Source: Escherichia whittamii
GTDB lineage: Bacteria; Pseudomonadota; Gammaproteobacteria; Enterobacterales; Enterobacteriaceae
NCBI RefSeq assembly: GCF_014836715.1
Contig: NZ_JACSQI010000008.1
Span: 124,001 to 188,000 of the forward strand
DNA: 64,000 bases
Reading direction: 5' to 3'
Shown: piece by piece, positions 50,520 through 64,000 of the stretch
Layout: each line of letters begins with the position of its first letter
How positions within the stretch are numbered: position 1 is the stretch's first letter
Notes under the pieces: generated by a model
Database searches by the model: none
Told to the model about the DNA's origin: nothing
The model's input: the letters and a program-made list of their open reading frames with translations, nothing else
Made by a program: the position numbers and the translations under genes

Positions 50520-51764
50520 TTAGTTACGCAGGGCACTATTTGCCAGACGTGCATCTTCCGCCTGGCAAGCCGCGGCGGTGAACAGCACGTCAGTTGAAGA
50601 GTTCAGCGCGGTTTCGCAGGAGTCCTGCAACACACCGATGATAAAGCCGACGGCAACCACCTGCATGGCGATATCGTTCGGAATACCGAACATATTACAG
50701 GCCAGCGGGATCAGCAGCAGAGAACCACCTGCCACGCCGGAAGCACCACAGGCGCACAGAGAAGCAACTACGCTCAACAGCAGCGCGGTGGGCAGATCCA
50801 CCGGAATACCCAGCGTATTAACCGCAGCCAGCGTCAACACCGTAATGGTAATGGCTGCACCTGCCATATTGATCGTCGCCCCCAGCGGAATAGAAACGGA
50901 ATAGGTATCACGATCCAGATTCAGCTTTTCACACAGCGCCATATTCACCGGAATGTTCGCCGCAGAGCTACGGGTGAAGAAGGCGTATACACCGCTTTCG
51001 CGCAGGCACAGCAGCACTAGCGGGAACGGGTTACGACGAATTTTCCACCATACCAGCAGTGGGTTAACCACCAGCGCCACCAGCAACATACAGCCAACCA
51101 GCACCAACAGCAGTTGCGCGTAGCCCCACAGTGTGGAGAAACCGGTGGTTGCCAGCGTAGAAGAAACCAGACCAAAAATACCGATTGGTGCGAAACGAAT
51201 CACCAGTTTCACCATAAAGGTAACGGCATTCGACATATCGTTGACCAGGTTTTTGGTGGTTTCGTTACCGTGACGCAGCGCGAAACCAAGACCAATGGCC
51301 CACACCAGAATCCCGATGTAATTACCTTTTAGCAGGGCGTCGATGGGGTTGGAAACCATGCTCATTACCAGCCCACGCATCACTTCCACAATGCCTGACG
51401 GCGGGGAAATATCGCCCGCGCTACTGGATAAATGCAGGGTAGAAGGGAAGGCGAAGCTGAAGACAACTGCAGCCAGTGCGGCAGAGAAAGTACCCAACAG
51501 ATAGAGGAACAGAATAGGGCGGATATTGGTTTTCTGCCCGTGCTGGTGGTTAGCGATGGAAGCCATTACCAGCATCAGCACCAGAATTGGCGCTACGGCT
51601 TTCAGTGCACCGACGAACAAAGTGCCTAACAGACCAACAGCTTCTGCCGCCGGTTTTGAGATCCATGCCAGGAGAATCCCCAGAACAAGGCCGACCAGGA
51701 TTTGTTTAACCAGGCTGCCATGAGCCAGACGCCGGAATAGCCCCGGTGAACGTTGCGTAGTCAT
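50520..51764 (-). CDS. sstT: SstT, serine/threonine:Na+ symporter
   Basis: 414 residues, dicarboxylate/amino acid:cation symporter family. Two conserved re-entrant parts are visible: [19 protein letters not shown] with the serine-rich loop, and [16 protein letters not shown]. It imports serine and threonine with sodium. ATG 51764 (MTTQRSPG) chosen; the 24 upstream codons of open frame are unlikely to be translated. Convergent with ygjV. Confidence 0.95.
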   Translation of the reverse strand: MTTQRSPGLFRRLAHGSLVKQILVGLVLGILLAWISKPAAEAVGLLGTLFVGALKAVAPILVLMLVMASIANHQHGQKTNIRPILFLYLLGTFSAALAAVVFSFAFPSTLHLSSSAGDISPPSGIVEVMRGLVMSMVSNPIDALLKGNYIGILVWAIGLGFALRHGNETTKNLVNDMSNAVTFMVKLVIRFAPIGIFGLVSSTLATTGFSTLWGYAQLLLVLVGCMLLVALVVNPLLVWWKIRRNPFPLVLLCLRESGVYAFFTRSSAANIPVNMALCEKLNLDRDTYSVSIPLGATINMAGAAITITVLTLAAVNTLGIPVDLPTALLLSVVASLCACGASGVAGGSLLLIPLACNMFGIPNDIAMQVVAVGFIIGVLQDSCETALNSSTDVLFTAAACQAEDARLANSALRN

Positions 51765-52344
51765 TTTTCGATCCTTTCGTTGTGTTAACGCACATCCCTG
51801 GTGCGTTCTGTCGACGCATCTTTCAGGATGTAACAAAGTGTTTGCAAGGTCGAGTATAAGGAAAGTTACAGCTTCGGGAAGCGAAAAATGCTGGATTTTA
51901 AAGGGAGGTCATATTTTGCAACTTAGTGGTTACATTTGTTTTACATATTCGTGGGTAAAGCAAACTGGCATCTCCTGATCCTTGATTAGGTTTAGTTGTG
52001 TTTGTTGCAGACTGATAAACCGCACCGGTGTTGGTGGCGTCAAAGTCGCCGAAGCGTTTCCTGGAGGCCGGGGCAGCCCACATGGATGTGGGCTGAGGGC
52101 GCGTTTTACAGGGATGTTACCTCGCGCCCGTACCCGATAGCCGGAAGGGATAAGCTGAGGGCACCGCGCAGCGGCGATTTTGTTCGCCAGAGCCCGGGGG
52201 TGCAGGGGGAGGAGGCGATTGTCCTCCCCCTGCGCGCTCCTTGCGCCAGTGACTTTATATGGCATTGCACTGAAAAGGAGCGCAACCAGAAGAGAACATC
52301 ACATAGTTGTGCCTGACCTGGTGGTGTATGCGTTTTAATGCGAA
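51765..52344. other. sstT/alx gap with a hairpin-rich GC-rich segment
   Basis: 580 bp. The sstT-proximal 200 bp is AT-rich and should carry the sstT promoter. From about 52020 to 52250 the base composition changes sharply to GC-rich and forms several strong hairpins (see the separate entry). The last 90 bp before the alx stop have no clear feature. Confidence 0.6.
52020..52250. other. Hairpin-rich GC-rich segment, possible structured RNA or phage remnant
   Basis: Perfect or near-perfect stems: CAGCCCACAT/ATGTGGGCTG (52074-52095), GGGCGCG/CGCGCCC (52097-52129), GGCGA/TCGCC (52173-52188) and GCAGGGGGAGGA/TCCTCCCCCTGC (52202-52233, 12 bp). Also CACCGGTG and GGCG-N7-CGCC at the AT-rich edge. An open frame of 111 codons crosses it on the minus strand but its composition is odd and it has no good start. 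From memory the text resembles DNA near immunity RNA/icd-ash regions of P1/P4-type phages; I cannot confirm this. Confidence 0.45.
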
Positions 52345-53310
52345 TTATTCTACCCGCTGTTTATCATGCCGATAATTCACCCAGGCGTTGATAATAAACG
52401 TCATCACCAGAATACCAAACACCACGCCCAGCGAGACGGCGATCGGAATATGGTAGAAGTCGACAATCAGCATCTTGATACCGATAAACACCAGAATCAC
52501 CGCCAGACCATATTTGAGCATCGAGAAACGTTCCGCTACGCCCGCCAGCAGGAAATACATCGCACGCAGGCCGAGGATCGCAAACAGGTTTGAGGTCAGC
52601 ACAATAAACGGATCGGTGGTAACAGCGAAGATAGCCGGAATGCTATCCACGGCGAAGATCACGTCGCTCAACTCCACCAGAATCAACACCAGCATCAGCG
52701 GCGTGGCATACAACAAGCCATTCTTACGCACAAAGAAATGCTCGTTGTCGATGGTATCGGTCATGCGCAAATGGCCGCGCAGCCAGCGCACCAGCGGCTT
52801 GTCGCCAATCCCTGATTCATCTTCATGAGCCAGCGCCATCTTCACGCCGGTAAACAGCAGGAATGCACCGAAGATATACAGGATCCAGTCGAACTGCGAA
52901 ATCAGCCAGCTACCGGTGAAGATCATGATGGTACGCAGAACAATCGCCCCGAGCACACCATACACCAGCACGCGGCGCTGTAATGCCGCAGGAACAGAGA
53001 AATAGCTGAACAACATTAACCAGACAAAGACGTTATCGACCGCCAGCGATTTCTCAATCAGATAACCTGTGAGGAAGGCCAGCGCCTGCGGGTCAGCGAC
53101 TTCGCGCCCCTGTGTCTGCGCCAGATACCACCAGAAAGCGGCGTTAAACAGTAACGACAGCGTCACCCAGACCAGCGACCAGGCCGCAGCCTGTTTCATG
53201 GTCATGGCATGCGCACCACGACGCCCCTGCAACAACAGGTCGATAGCCAGCATAATGGCGACAACAACAGCGAATCCGCCCCATAGCAACGGCGTGCCGA
53301 CAGTATTCAT
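52345..53310 (-). CDS. alx: Alx, TerC-family manganese exporter
   Basis: 321 residues, TerC family, about nine membrane segments. Acidic membrane motifs typical of metal transport are present: [10 protein letters not shown] and [20 protein letters not shown]. The K-12 protein is induced at alkaline pH and by manganese, and exports Mn2+. ATG 53310 has AAGGA at good spacing just after a strong hairpin with a T run. Its 5' leader is a yybP-ykoY riboswitch. Confidence 0.95.
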   Translation of the reverse strand: MNTVGTPLLWGGFAVVVAIMLAIDLLLQGRRGAHAMTMKQAAAWSLVWVTLSLLFNAAFWWYLAQTQGREVADPQALAFLTGYLIEKSLAVDNVFVWLMLFSYFSVPAALQRRVLVYGVLGAIVLRTIMIFTGSWLISQFDWILYIFGAFLLFTGVKMALAHEDESGIGDKPLVRWLRGHLRMTDTIDNEHFFVRKNGLLYATPLMLVLILVELSDVIFAVDSIPAIFAVTTDPFIVLTSNLFAILGLRAMYFLLAGVAERFSMLKYGLAVILVFIGIKMLIVDFYHIPIAVSLGVVFGILVMTFIINAWVNYRHDKQRVE

Positions 53311-53327
53311 AGAAGTTCCTTACACAT

Positions 53328-53360
53328 AAAAAAACGGCCAACGTCGGAAGACGTCAGCCG
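53328..53360 (-). terminator. Distal hairpin with T run in the alx leader
   Basis: On the minus strand, CGGCTGACGTC and GACGTTGGCCG pair over 11 bp (plus 53335-53345 with 53350-53360) and are followed by seven Ts (53334-53328), only 18 nt before the alx ATG. It can act as terminator or as a shield of the ribosome site. A 9-bp hairpin (GACCTTGCC/GGCGAGGTC, about 53377-53398) precedes it. Confidence 0.7.
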
Positions 53361-53412
53361 CTGCTTTTTATGCATAGACCTCGCCTTCCGGCAAGGTCTC
53401 ACTTACAACAAA

Positions 53413-53615
53413 AAAGGAATACGTCTGCGTATTCCTTTCAGATTGGTGACAAAGTGCCTTTGTTTATGCCGGATGCGGCGTAATCGCCTTATCCAGCCTA
53501 CAAAATCATGCAAATTCAATAGATAGCAAGAATAATGTAGGCCTGATAAGCGTAGCGCATCAGGCAACTTGACGTTTGTCATCAGTCTCAAAGGAATATG
53601 TCTGCATATTCCTTT
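53413..53615. repeat. BIME-1 pair flanked by duplicated hairpins inside the alx leader
   Basis: REP units at 53468-53501 and 53537-53565 face each other across the BIME-1 spacer (complement of TTGAATTTGCATGATTTTG). Hairpin AAAGGAATACG...CGTATTCCTTT (53413-53438) and near-copy AAAGGAATATG...CATATTCCTTT (53590-53615) bracket the element, the third base pair from the loop having changed on both sides. Inverted flanks CAGATTGGTGACAAAG and the complement of AGACTGATGACAAAC also match. Confidence 0.88.
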
Positions 53616-53702
53616 CGGGTTGCCCAGTGACCGGATGTGGTTTTTCACACATCGTAATGACGATCGACCGGCAATGAAGTTACTCCCCTTTGCAGGTAAC
53701 AA
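53590..53702 (-). promoter_or_regulatory. yybP-ykoY (PRE) manganese/pH riboswitch of alx, sraF region
   Basis: Minus strand carries the hallmark AAAGGGGAGTAACTTCATTGCC of the yybP-ykoY aptamer, a hairpin TGTGTGAAAAACCACA-like stem, the closing GGGCAACCC and then the first terminator-like hairpin. In E. coli this RNA binds Mn2+ and responds to alkaline pH, letting alx be expressed. Here the leader from the aptamer to alx runs nearly 400 nt because of the BIME insertion. Confidence 0.9.
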
Positions 53703-53729
53703 AGTATGACAGACCATTCAGCCAGTCAA
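53701..53729 (-). promoter_or_regulatory. alx promoter
   Basis: Minus-strand TTGACT (plus 53724-53729) and TACTTT (plus 53701-53706) with a 17-bp spacer, placing the transcript start a few bases before the aptamer. Confidence 0.65.
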
Positions 53730-53769
53730 TGGTCTGTTACATGCCTTTTACACTGCTTTACGGTAACAA

Positions 53770-54756
53770 TTATAGTTTTACGCTATCTGCCGGAAAAATC
53801 ACCCCAGTCTGGCGGCGGATCTCGGTCAGCAGTTTCGCGGTGATGCGACTGATCGCCAGTCCTGGATGATTAATCAGATGCTCATCCACCAGTTCAGCAA
53901 ACAGTTCTGCTTCGTAAAGCATGGTATTAATATGTTGTGGTTGGGTGAGATCCTGCATCTGGCTGCCGCGCGGCACAAAGCAAACCTTCTGGCATTCGGA
54001 AAGTTTTTCAATCACCAGCGATCCCGCTTCGCCCTGAATCTCACTTGCCAGGACAGAATCGCTGACTTTTGAGTGCTGCAACGTAACGCTGAAATCACCG
54101 TAATCCATCACCACCACGCCGTGGGCATCCACGCCGCTCTCCAACAAACTCGCCGTTGCCTGCACGCTTTTCGGCTCACCAAATAACGCCACTGCTGACG
54201 CCAGGCAGTAAAAGCCGATATCCATAATTGAACCGTTAGAGAAGGCCGGATTGAAGGTATTGGGATTTTCGCCGTTCAGGTAACGCTGATACCGCGAGGA
54301 ATACTGGCAGTAGTTGAAAAAGACTTTCCGCAGTTTGCCGACTTTCGGCAGCGCCTGGCGTAACAAATGAAAGTTAGGCAGGCAGGCAGTTTTAAATGCC
54401 TCAAACAGCACCACCTGATTTTCCCGCGCGCAGGCAATGGCTGCATCCACTTCCGCCAGATTCGACGCCAATGGTTTCTCGCAAATCACATGCATTTTGT
54501 GACTGAGGAAAAGCTGTGTCTGGGAAAAATGCAGGGCGTTCGGGCTGGCAATATACACCGCGTCAATAGCGTCACTTTCCGCCATTGCTTCCAGCGAAGT
54601 AAACAGATGCTCGACAGAAAACTCATTGGCGAAGTGCTGGGCCTGTTCAAGGCTGCGGGAATAGACGGCGGTTAACTTGTATTTACCGCTCTCATGGGCG
54701 GCCTCGACGAACTGGTGAGTGATCCAGTTCGTACCAATCACGGCGAAACGTATCAT
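53770..54756 (-). CDS. ygjR: YgjR, Gfo/Idh/MocA-family oxidoreductase
   Basis: 328 residues. N-terminal Rossmann fold (IRFAVIGTNWITHQFVEAA; the glycine motif is GTNWI instead of the usual GxGxxG), followed by AVYIASPNALHFSQT and the family's VICEKPLASN block with the catalytic Lys. Substrate not known. ATG 54756 (MIRFAVIG) is the likely start; six upstream codons are open. Confidence 0.91.
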   Translation of the reverse strand: MIRFAVIGTNWITHQFVEAAHESGKYKLTAVYSRSLEQAQHFANEFSVEHLFTSLEAMAESDAIDAVYIASPNALHFSQTQLFLSHKMHVICEKPLASNLAEVDAAIACARENQVVLFEAFKTACLPNFHLLRQALPKVGKLRKVFFNYCQYSSRYQRYLNGENPNTFNPAFSNGSIMDIGFYCLASAVALFGEPKSVQATASLLESGVDAHGVVVMDYGDFSVTLQHSKVSDSVLASEIQGEAGSLVIEKLSECQKVCFVPRGSQMQDLTQPQHINTMLYEAELFAELVDEHLINHPGLAISRITAKLLTEIRRQTGVIFPADSVKL

Positions 54757-54834
54757 AACGCGTGGATACTCCATAAAGGGATTCTGCCGTCAATGTAGCA
54801 CGCCTTTTTCATCTTCGACGTGCGCGGATACGCA

Positions 54835-55527
54835 TTATTTCTGCGCCGGACAGCCATGCTCACTAAACGGACCAATCATGACCGACGGCCCCAGGTATTT
54901 CGGTTGACGATGGAGGATTTTTGCGTCAATTACCGCGCTGACTCTGGCAATTTTTTCCCGCAGACGGACCATCTTTCCGTGTCCTTTTTCCAGGTCGGGT
55001 GCGTTAAACCCGATGGCGTCAATGCCGTATTGCTTTGCCAGCCAGATGGCGCGTTGGTTATGAAATTCCTGCGAGATAATGGTGATATGGTTTTCACCAA
55101 ACACTTTATTGGCACGCACCACTGAATCAAGCGTTGAGAATCCGGCATAGTCGCAGAAGATGGCTTTTGCCGGTACGCCCTTAGCGATCAACGCCTGCTG
55201 CATACCTGATGCTTCATCGTAATTTTTACGTCCGTTATCGCCACTGACCAGCAGCCATTTCACTTTTCCTGCGTGGTACAACTCTGCGGCGGTATCAATA
55301 CGTCGGGTAAAGTAGCGATTACCCGGTTTTGCTCCCAACAATAAACCCACGTTACGTGCCGGAATAGCGTTGATGTCACTCCAGGTGAGTTGTTGGCTGG
55401 CGTTGACCATTGCCCGATCGGCGAAAAAAATCGTCGCGCCTGCCACAAGCAACAGAAAACAGGCAATTTTGAGAGTCCGGCGAGAAAAACAAATGCGGCG
55501 AAGAAGGCGAGCAAATGCGCGCAGCAT
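54835..55527 (-). CDS. ygjQ: YgjQ, SanA/YdcF-like DUF218 membrane protein
   Basis: 230 residues. An N-terminal membrane span ([17 protein letters not shown]) is preceded by many Arg residues, so the rest faces the periplasm. The DUF218 domain has [36 protein letters not shown] and [30 protein letters not shown]. Related to SanA, which affects envelope permeability to vancomycin; the function of YgjQ itself is unknown. Confidence 0.9.
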   Translation of the reverse strand: MLRAFARLLRRICFSRRTLKIACFLLLVAGATIFFADRAMVNASQQLTWSDINAIPARNVGLLLGAKPGNRYFTRRIDTAAELYHAGKVKWLLVSGDNGRKNYDEASGMQQALIAKGVPAKAIFCDYAGFSTLDSVVRANKVFGENHITIISQEFHNQRAIWLAKQYGIDAIGFNAPDLEKGHGKMVRLREKIARVSAVIDAKILHRQPKYLGPSVMIGPFSEHGCPAQK

Positions 55528-55603
55528 GGTCGTTATCCTTAACGATAGAGGGGAGGTCGATTTTAGGCGCTAAAGGAGGAAAAGATAGCGCCTGAGATCA
55601 TTT

Positions 55604-56107
55604 TCAGATTTTGGCCTGCTCAAGCGTAAGCTGCGTCAGCCACAGGCGAGTGTCGAACTCAAGCTGGTGGTACTGCGGTTCCATATGGCAGCACAACTGG
55701 TAGAACGCTTTGTTATGTTCTTTCTCCTTCAGATGCGCCAACTCGTGCACCACGATCATGCGCAAAAACGGTTCCGGCGCATTGCGAAACACGGTAGCGA
55801 CGCGGATCTCCGCCTTTGCTTTCAGCTTGCCGCCCTGCACACGTGAAACAGCGGTATGTAAACCGAGCGCGTTTTTCAGCACGTGGATCTTATTGTCATA
55901 CATCACTTTATTGATCGGCGGGGCATTGCGCAGAAACTGATTCTTCAGATTCTGAGTATATTGCCAGAGGGCTTTATCGGTAGCGTAGTCGTGCGTTCCC
56001 GGATAGCGTTTTGCCAGCACATCGCCCAGACGCTGTTCATTAATCAGCGTGCGCACCTGGGAAAGCAGTTGCTCGGGATAACCCTGAAGATAAGTAAGAT
56101 TGCTCAT
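55604..56107 (-). CDS. ygjP: YgjP, DUF45/SprT-like protein, reported UTP pyrophosphatase
   Basis: 167 residues with a zinc-peptidase-type motif HELAH (His121, Glu122, His125) in [14 protein letters not shown]. The K-12 protein is reported to hydrolyse UTP to UMP; this is known for the family and not visible in sequence. ATG 56107 (MSNLTYLQG) taken as start; 12 open codons upstream lie in the divergent promoter region shared with rlmG. Confidence 0.9.
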   Translation of the reverse strand: MSNLTYLQGYPEQLLSQVRTLINEQRLGDVLAKRYPGTHDYATDKALWQYTQNLKNQFLRNAPPINKVMYDNKIHVLKNALGLHTAVSRVQGGKLKAKAEIRVATVFRNAPEPFLRMIVVHELAHLKEKEHNKAFYQLCCHMEPQYHQLEFDTRLWLTQLTLEQAKI

Positions 56108-56191
56108 AACCGCCCACGAAAAAGAGAAAAAGGGTATACTCACGCACCCTTTTCAGGGGCAACGTCGAAATTTTATCATTCAGGAGGGCCG

Positions 56192-57328
56192 ATGAGCCAC
56201 TTAGACAACGGTTTCCGTTCACTGACACTACAACGTTTTCCGGCGACGGATGACGTTAACCCGCTACAGGCGTGGGAAGCGGCGGATGAATATTTGCTGC
56301 AACAGTTGGACGATACAGAAATCCGCGGCCCGGTGTTAATCCTGAATGATGCTTTTGGCGCGTTAAGCTGCGCGCTGGCGGAACATAAGCCGTACAGCAT
56401 CGGCGACTCATACATCAGCGAACTGGCGACGCGTGAGAATTTACGTCTCAACGGGATTGATGAGTCGAGCGTGAAGTTTCTCGACAGCACTGCCGACTAC
56501 CCGCAACAGCCGGGCGTAGTACTGATCAAAATACCGAAAACGCTGGCATTGCTTGAGCAGCAACTGCGTGCGTTGCGCAAAGTGGTAACGCCACAAACAC
56601 GCATTATTGCCGGTGCCAAAGCCCGTGACATTCACACGTCCACGCTGGAACTGTTCGAAAAAGTGCTCGGCCCGACCACCACCACGCTGGCATGGAAGAA
56701 AGCGCGCCTGATTAACTGCACTTTCAATGAACCGCAGCTGGCCGATGCGCCGCAGACCGTTAGCTGGAAACTGGAAGGCACCGACTGGACCATCCACAAC
56801 CACGCGAATGTCTTCTCCCGCACTGGGCTTGATATCGGCGCGCGCTTCTTTATGCAGCATCTGCCGGAAAATCTCGAAGGTGAGATTGTCGATCTCGGCT
56901 GTGGTAACGGTGTCATTGGCCTGACATTGCTTGATAAAAACCCGCAGGCGAAAGTGGTGTTTGTCGATGAATCGCCAATGGCCGTTGCTTCCAGCCGCAT
57001 GAACGTAGAAATCAACATGCCTGAGGCACTGGATCGCTGCGAATTTATGATCAACAACGCGCTCTCCGGCGTGGAACCTTTCCGCTTTAATGCTGTGCTC
57101 TGCAACCCGCCGTTTCATCAGCAACATGCGCTGACCGATAACGTCGCCTGGGAGATGTTCCACCACGCTCGCCGCTGCCTGAAAATCAACGGCGAGCTGT
57201 ATATCGTTGCCAACCGCCATCTGGATTACTTCCATAAACTGAAGAAGATTTTCGGCAACTGCACCACTATTGCGACGAATAATAAATTTGTGGTGCTGAA
57301 AGCGGTGAAGCTGGGGCGTCGTCGGTAA
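56192..57328 (+). CDS. rlmG: RlmG, 23S rRNA G1835 N2-methyltransferase
   Basis: 378 residues. Two tandem methyltransferase-like domains; the C-terminal catalytic one has the SAM loop [16 protein letters not shown] and the catalytic NPPFHQ motif. It methylates G1835 of 23S rRNA. ATG 56192 is preceded by CAGGAGGG at ideal spacing; the long open frame upstream crosses ygjP on the other strand and is not translated. Confidence 0.95.
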   Translation: MSHLDNGFRSLTLQRFPATDDVNPLQAWEAADEYLLQQLDDTEIRGPVLILNDAFGALSCALAEHKPYSIGDSYISELATRENLRLNGIDESSVKFLDSTADYPQQPGVVLIKIPKTLALLEQQLRALRKVVTPQTRIIAGAKARDIHTSTLELFEKVLGPTTTTLAWKKARLINCTFNEPQLADAPQTVSWKLEGTDWTIHNHANVFSRTGLDIGARFFMQHLPENLEGEIVDLGCGNGVIGLTLLDKNPQAKVVFVDESPMAVASSRMNVEINMPEALDRCEFMINNALSGVEPFRFNAVLCNPPFHQQHALTDNVAWEMFHHARRCLKINGELYIVANRHLDYFHKLKKIFGNCTTIATNNKFVVLKAVKLGRRR

Positions 57329-57343
57329 GATTGGGAGCTACCT

Positions 57344-57431
57344 GCCGGATGCGGCGTGAACGCCTTATCCGGCCTACGATCAGCATGTTACCCCCAGGCC
57401 GGATAAGACGCGGTAATCGTCACATCCGGCA
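57344..57431. repeat. REP pair between rlmG and higB
   Basis: Units at 57344-57377 (GCCGGATGCGGCGTGAACGC) and 57396-57431 (GGCCGGATAAGACGCGGTAA) in opposite orientation, 16 nt after the rlmG stop. The second carries an A in place of a C in CACATCCGG. Confidence 0.88.
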
Positions 57432-57547
57432 ATGTCTGCCCAGTTCTGGAATCGCGCTTCCATAAAACAAAAATCCCAGTCGCCATCCTCTGCATTCTCT
57501 TGTTTAGTGTTTTTCAACGTTTATTCTTCCGTCACACAGATAAATTC

Positions 57548-57596
57548 ATCCGTTGCCAATCTGTCAACGGATGTTATCATATTGCCAATTTGTCAA
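57548..57596 (+). promoter_or_regulatory. higBA operators
   Basis: Perfect 8-bp palindrome ATCCGTTG-N9-CAACGGAT (57548-57572), followed 10 nt later by a related site TTGCCAATTTGTCAA (57582-57596). The shared core TTGCCAAT(C/T)TGTCAACGGA lies directly upstream of higB, where the HigA antitoxin represses its own promoter. Confidence 0.8.
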
Positions 57597-57611
57597 CGGA
57601 CTTGATGAAGA

Positions 57612-57926
57612 ATGCACCTGATCACTCAAAAAGCATTGAAAGATGCTGCGGAAAAATATCCGCAGCATAAAACGGAGTTGGTGGCACTGGGGAACACGAT
57701 TGCTAAGGGATATTTCAAAAAACCTGAGTCATTAAAAGCAGTGTTCCCATCTCTGGATAACTTCAAATATCTGGATAAGCATTATGTTTTCAATGTCGGG
57801 GGCAATGAATTACGTGTTGTAGCAATGATCTTTTTTGAATCGCAAAAGTGCTACATACGCGACGTTATGACGCACAAAGAATACGATTTCTTTACCGCCG
57901 TTCATCGTACTAAGGGGAAAAAATGA
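57612..57926 (+). CDS. higB: HigB, mRNA interferase toxin
   Basis: 104 residues, RelE/HigB superfamily. It cuts mRNA on the ribosome and is blocked by HigA. The toxin gene comes first, as is usual in hig modules. Visible features are a basic N-terminal helix and the C-terminal strand CYIRDVMTHKEYDF. It has a 4-nt ATGA overlap with higA. The module looks intact. Confidence 0.95.
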   Translation: MHLITQKALKDAAEKYPQHKTELVALGNTIAKGYFKKPESLKAVFPSLDNFKYLDKHYVFNVGGNELRVVAMIFFESQKCYIRDVMTHKEYDFFTAVHRTKGKK

Positions 57927-58339
57927 TTGCGATTGCCGACATCTTGCAGGCAGGAGAAAAGCTAACCGCTGTGGCACCTTTTCTGGCGGGTATCCAGAAC
58001 GAAGAACAATACGCCCAGGCGCTGGAACTGGTAGATCATCTGCTGCTCAACGATCCTGAAAACCCCTTGCTGGATCTGGTATGTGCCAAAATAACCGCGT
58101 GGGAAGAATCAGCGCCTGAATTTGCTGAATTTAATGCGATGGCTCAAGCCATGCCTGGCGGTGTTGCTGTGATTCGTACTCTGATGGATCAATACGGTTT
58201 AACCCTTTCTGATTTGCCGGAAATTGGCAGTAAATCAATGGTGTCACGCGTTTTGAACGGGAAGAGAAAATTAACGCTGGAACACGCTAAAAAACTGGCT
58301 GCGCGATTCGGTATTTCTCCCGCCTTGTTTATTGATTAA
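57923..58339 (+). CDS. higA: HigA, antitoxin and autorepressor
   Basis: 138 residues. N-terminal helical dimerisation part, and a C-terminal Xre-type helix-turn-helix (about residues 88-135: LMDQYGLTLSDLPEIGSKSMVSRVLNGKRKLTLEHAKKLAARFG). It binds HigB and the operators upstream of higB. ATG 57923 overlaps the higB stop. Confidence 0.95.
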   Translation: MIAIADILQAGEKLTAVAPFLAGIQNEEQYAQALELVDHLLLNDPENPLLDLVCAKITAWEESAPEFAEFNAMAQAMPGGVAVIRTLMDQYGLTLSDLPEIGSKSMVSRVLNGKRKLTLEHAKKLAARFGISPALFID

Positions 58340-58347
58340 CGCGGCCT

Positions 58348-58422
58348 GCCGGATGCGGCGTGAACGCCTTATCCGGCCTACGATCATTAGCCGGATAAGA
58401 CGCGGCAAGCGTCGCATCCGGC
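58348..58422. repeat. REP pair between higA and fadH
   Basis: Two units facing each other (GCCGGATGCGGCGTGAACGC from 58348, and GCCGGATAAGACGCGGCAAG to 58422). Its first half is identical to the rlmG-higB REP, so the higBA operon is bracketed by matching REP pairs. Confidence 0.88.
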
Positions 58423-58437
58423 ACGTCAAATAACGAT

Positions 58438-63998
<5,561 letters not shown>

Positions 63999-64000
63999 GT

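Noticed and set aside
51930..52265. 111-codon minus-strand frame across the GC-rich segment
   Set aside because: No ribosome site, odd composition (Pro/Arg-rich), and its path follows perfect hairpins. Kept as a structured segment, not a gene.
53403..53717. 104-codon minus-strand frame over the alx leader
   Set aside because: Runs through the riboswitch and REP units; no coding signal.
55883..56191. N-terminal extension of rlmG across ygjP
   Set aside because: The strong CAGGAGGG ribosome site belongs to ATG 56192, and the extension is antisense to ygjP.

Overview
The window is a stretch of an Escherichia coli-type chromosome. Gene order and protein sequences match, from memory, the K-12 region between rsmI (yraL) and ygjJ, read here in the opposite orientation. 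I saw no prophage genes, insertion sequence, tRNA, rRNA other than the RNase P RNA, or CRISPR array. It is not K-12 itself: the aga/gam PTS locus is complete (agaVWEF and full-length agaA), and I do not find prlF-yhaV between agaR and garD, yhaB/yhaC between rnpB and tdcA, or yhaI between yhaJ and yhaH. These comparisons rest on recollection of the K-12 map.

Layout. 1-247: 3' end of rsmI. 290-5301: yraKJIH chaperone-usher fimbrial operon (minus strand). 5715-17214: N-acetylgalactosamine/galactosamine catabolism, with two PTS permeases (AgaVWEF, AgaBCD), deacetylase AgaA, deaminase/isomerase AgaS, tagatose-bisphosphate aldolase KbaYZ, AgaI, and the divergent DeoR-type repressor AgaR. Five sequences fitting the AgaR operator lie in the two control regions. 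17277-23506: galactarate use (garD, divergent garPLRK), followed by rnpB and its downstream repeats. 24286-33595: tdcR and tdcABCDEFG, anaerobic threonine/serine breakdown to propionate. 33873-36542: cyuPA, cysteine uptake and desulfidation. 36761-43935: small or stress-linked genes yhaL, yhaK, yhaJ, yhaH, yqjG, yqjF, yqjK, yqjE, yqjD, yqjC, mzrA, yqjA. 44280-49882: hexuronate regulon exuR, exuT, uxaC, uxaA. 49965-57328: ygjV, sstT, alx with its manganese/pH riboswitch leader, ygjR, ygjQ, ygjP, rlmG. 57612-58339: higBA toxin-antitoxin. 58438-64000: fadH, ygjK and the 3' part of ygjJ.

Much of the window is sugar-acid, amino-sugar and amino-acid catabolism suited to gut life, in operons controlled by local regulators and probably CRP. 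REP/BIME repeats sit in most gaps between operons. In at least three places a BIME-1-type pair is flanked on both sides by near-copies of one terminator-like hairpin, including inside the alx riboswitch leader. Other points of interest are a 33-codon hydrophobic ORF between agaI and yraH, a hairpin-rich GC-rich segment of about 230 bp between sstT and alx, and altered terminators in the rnpB downstream repeats.
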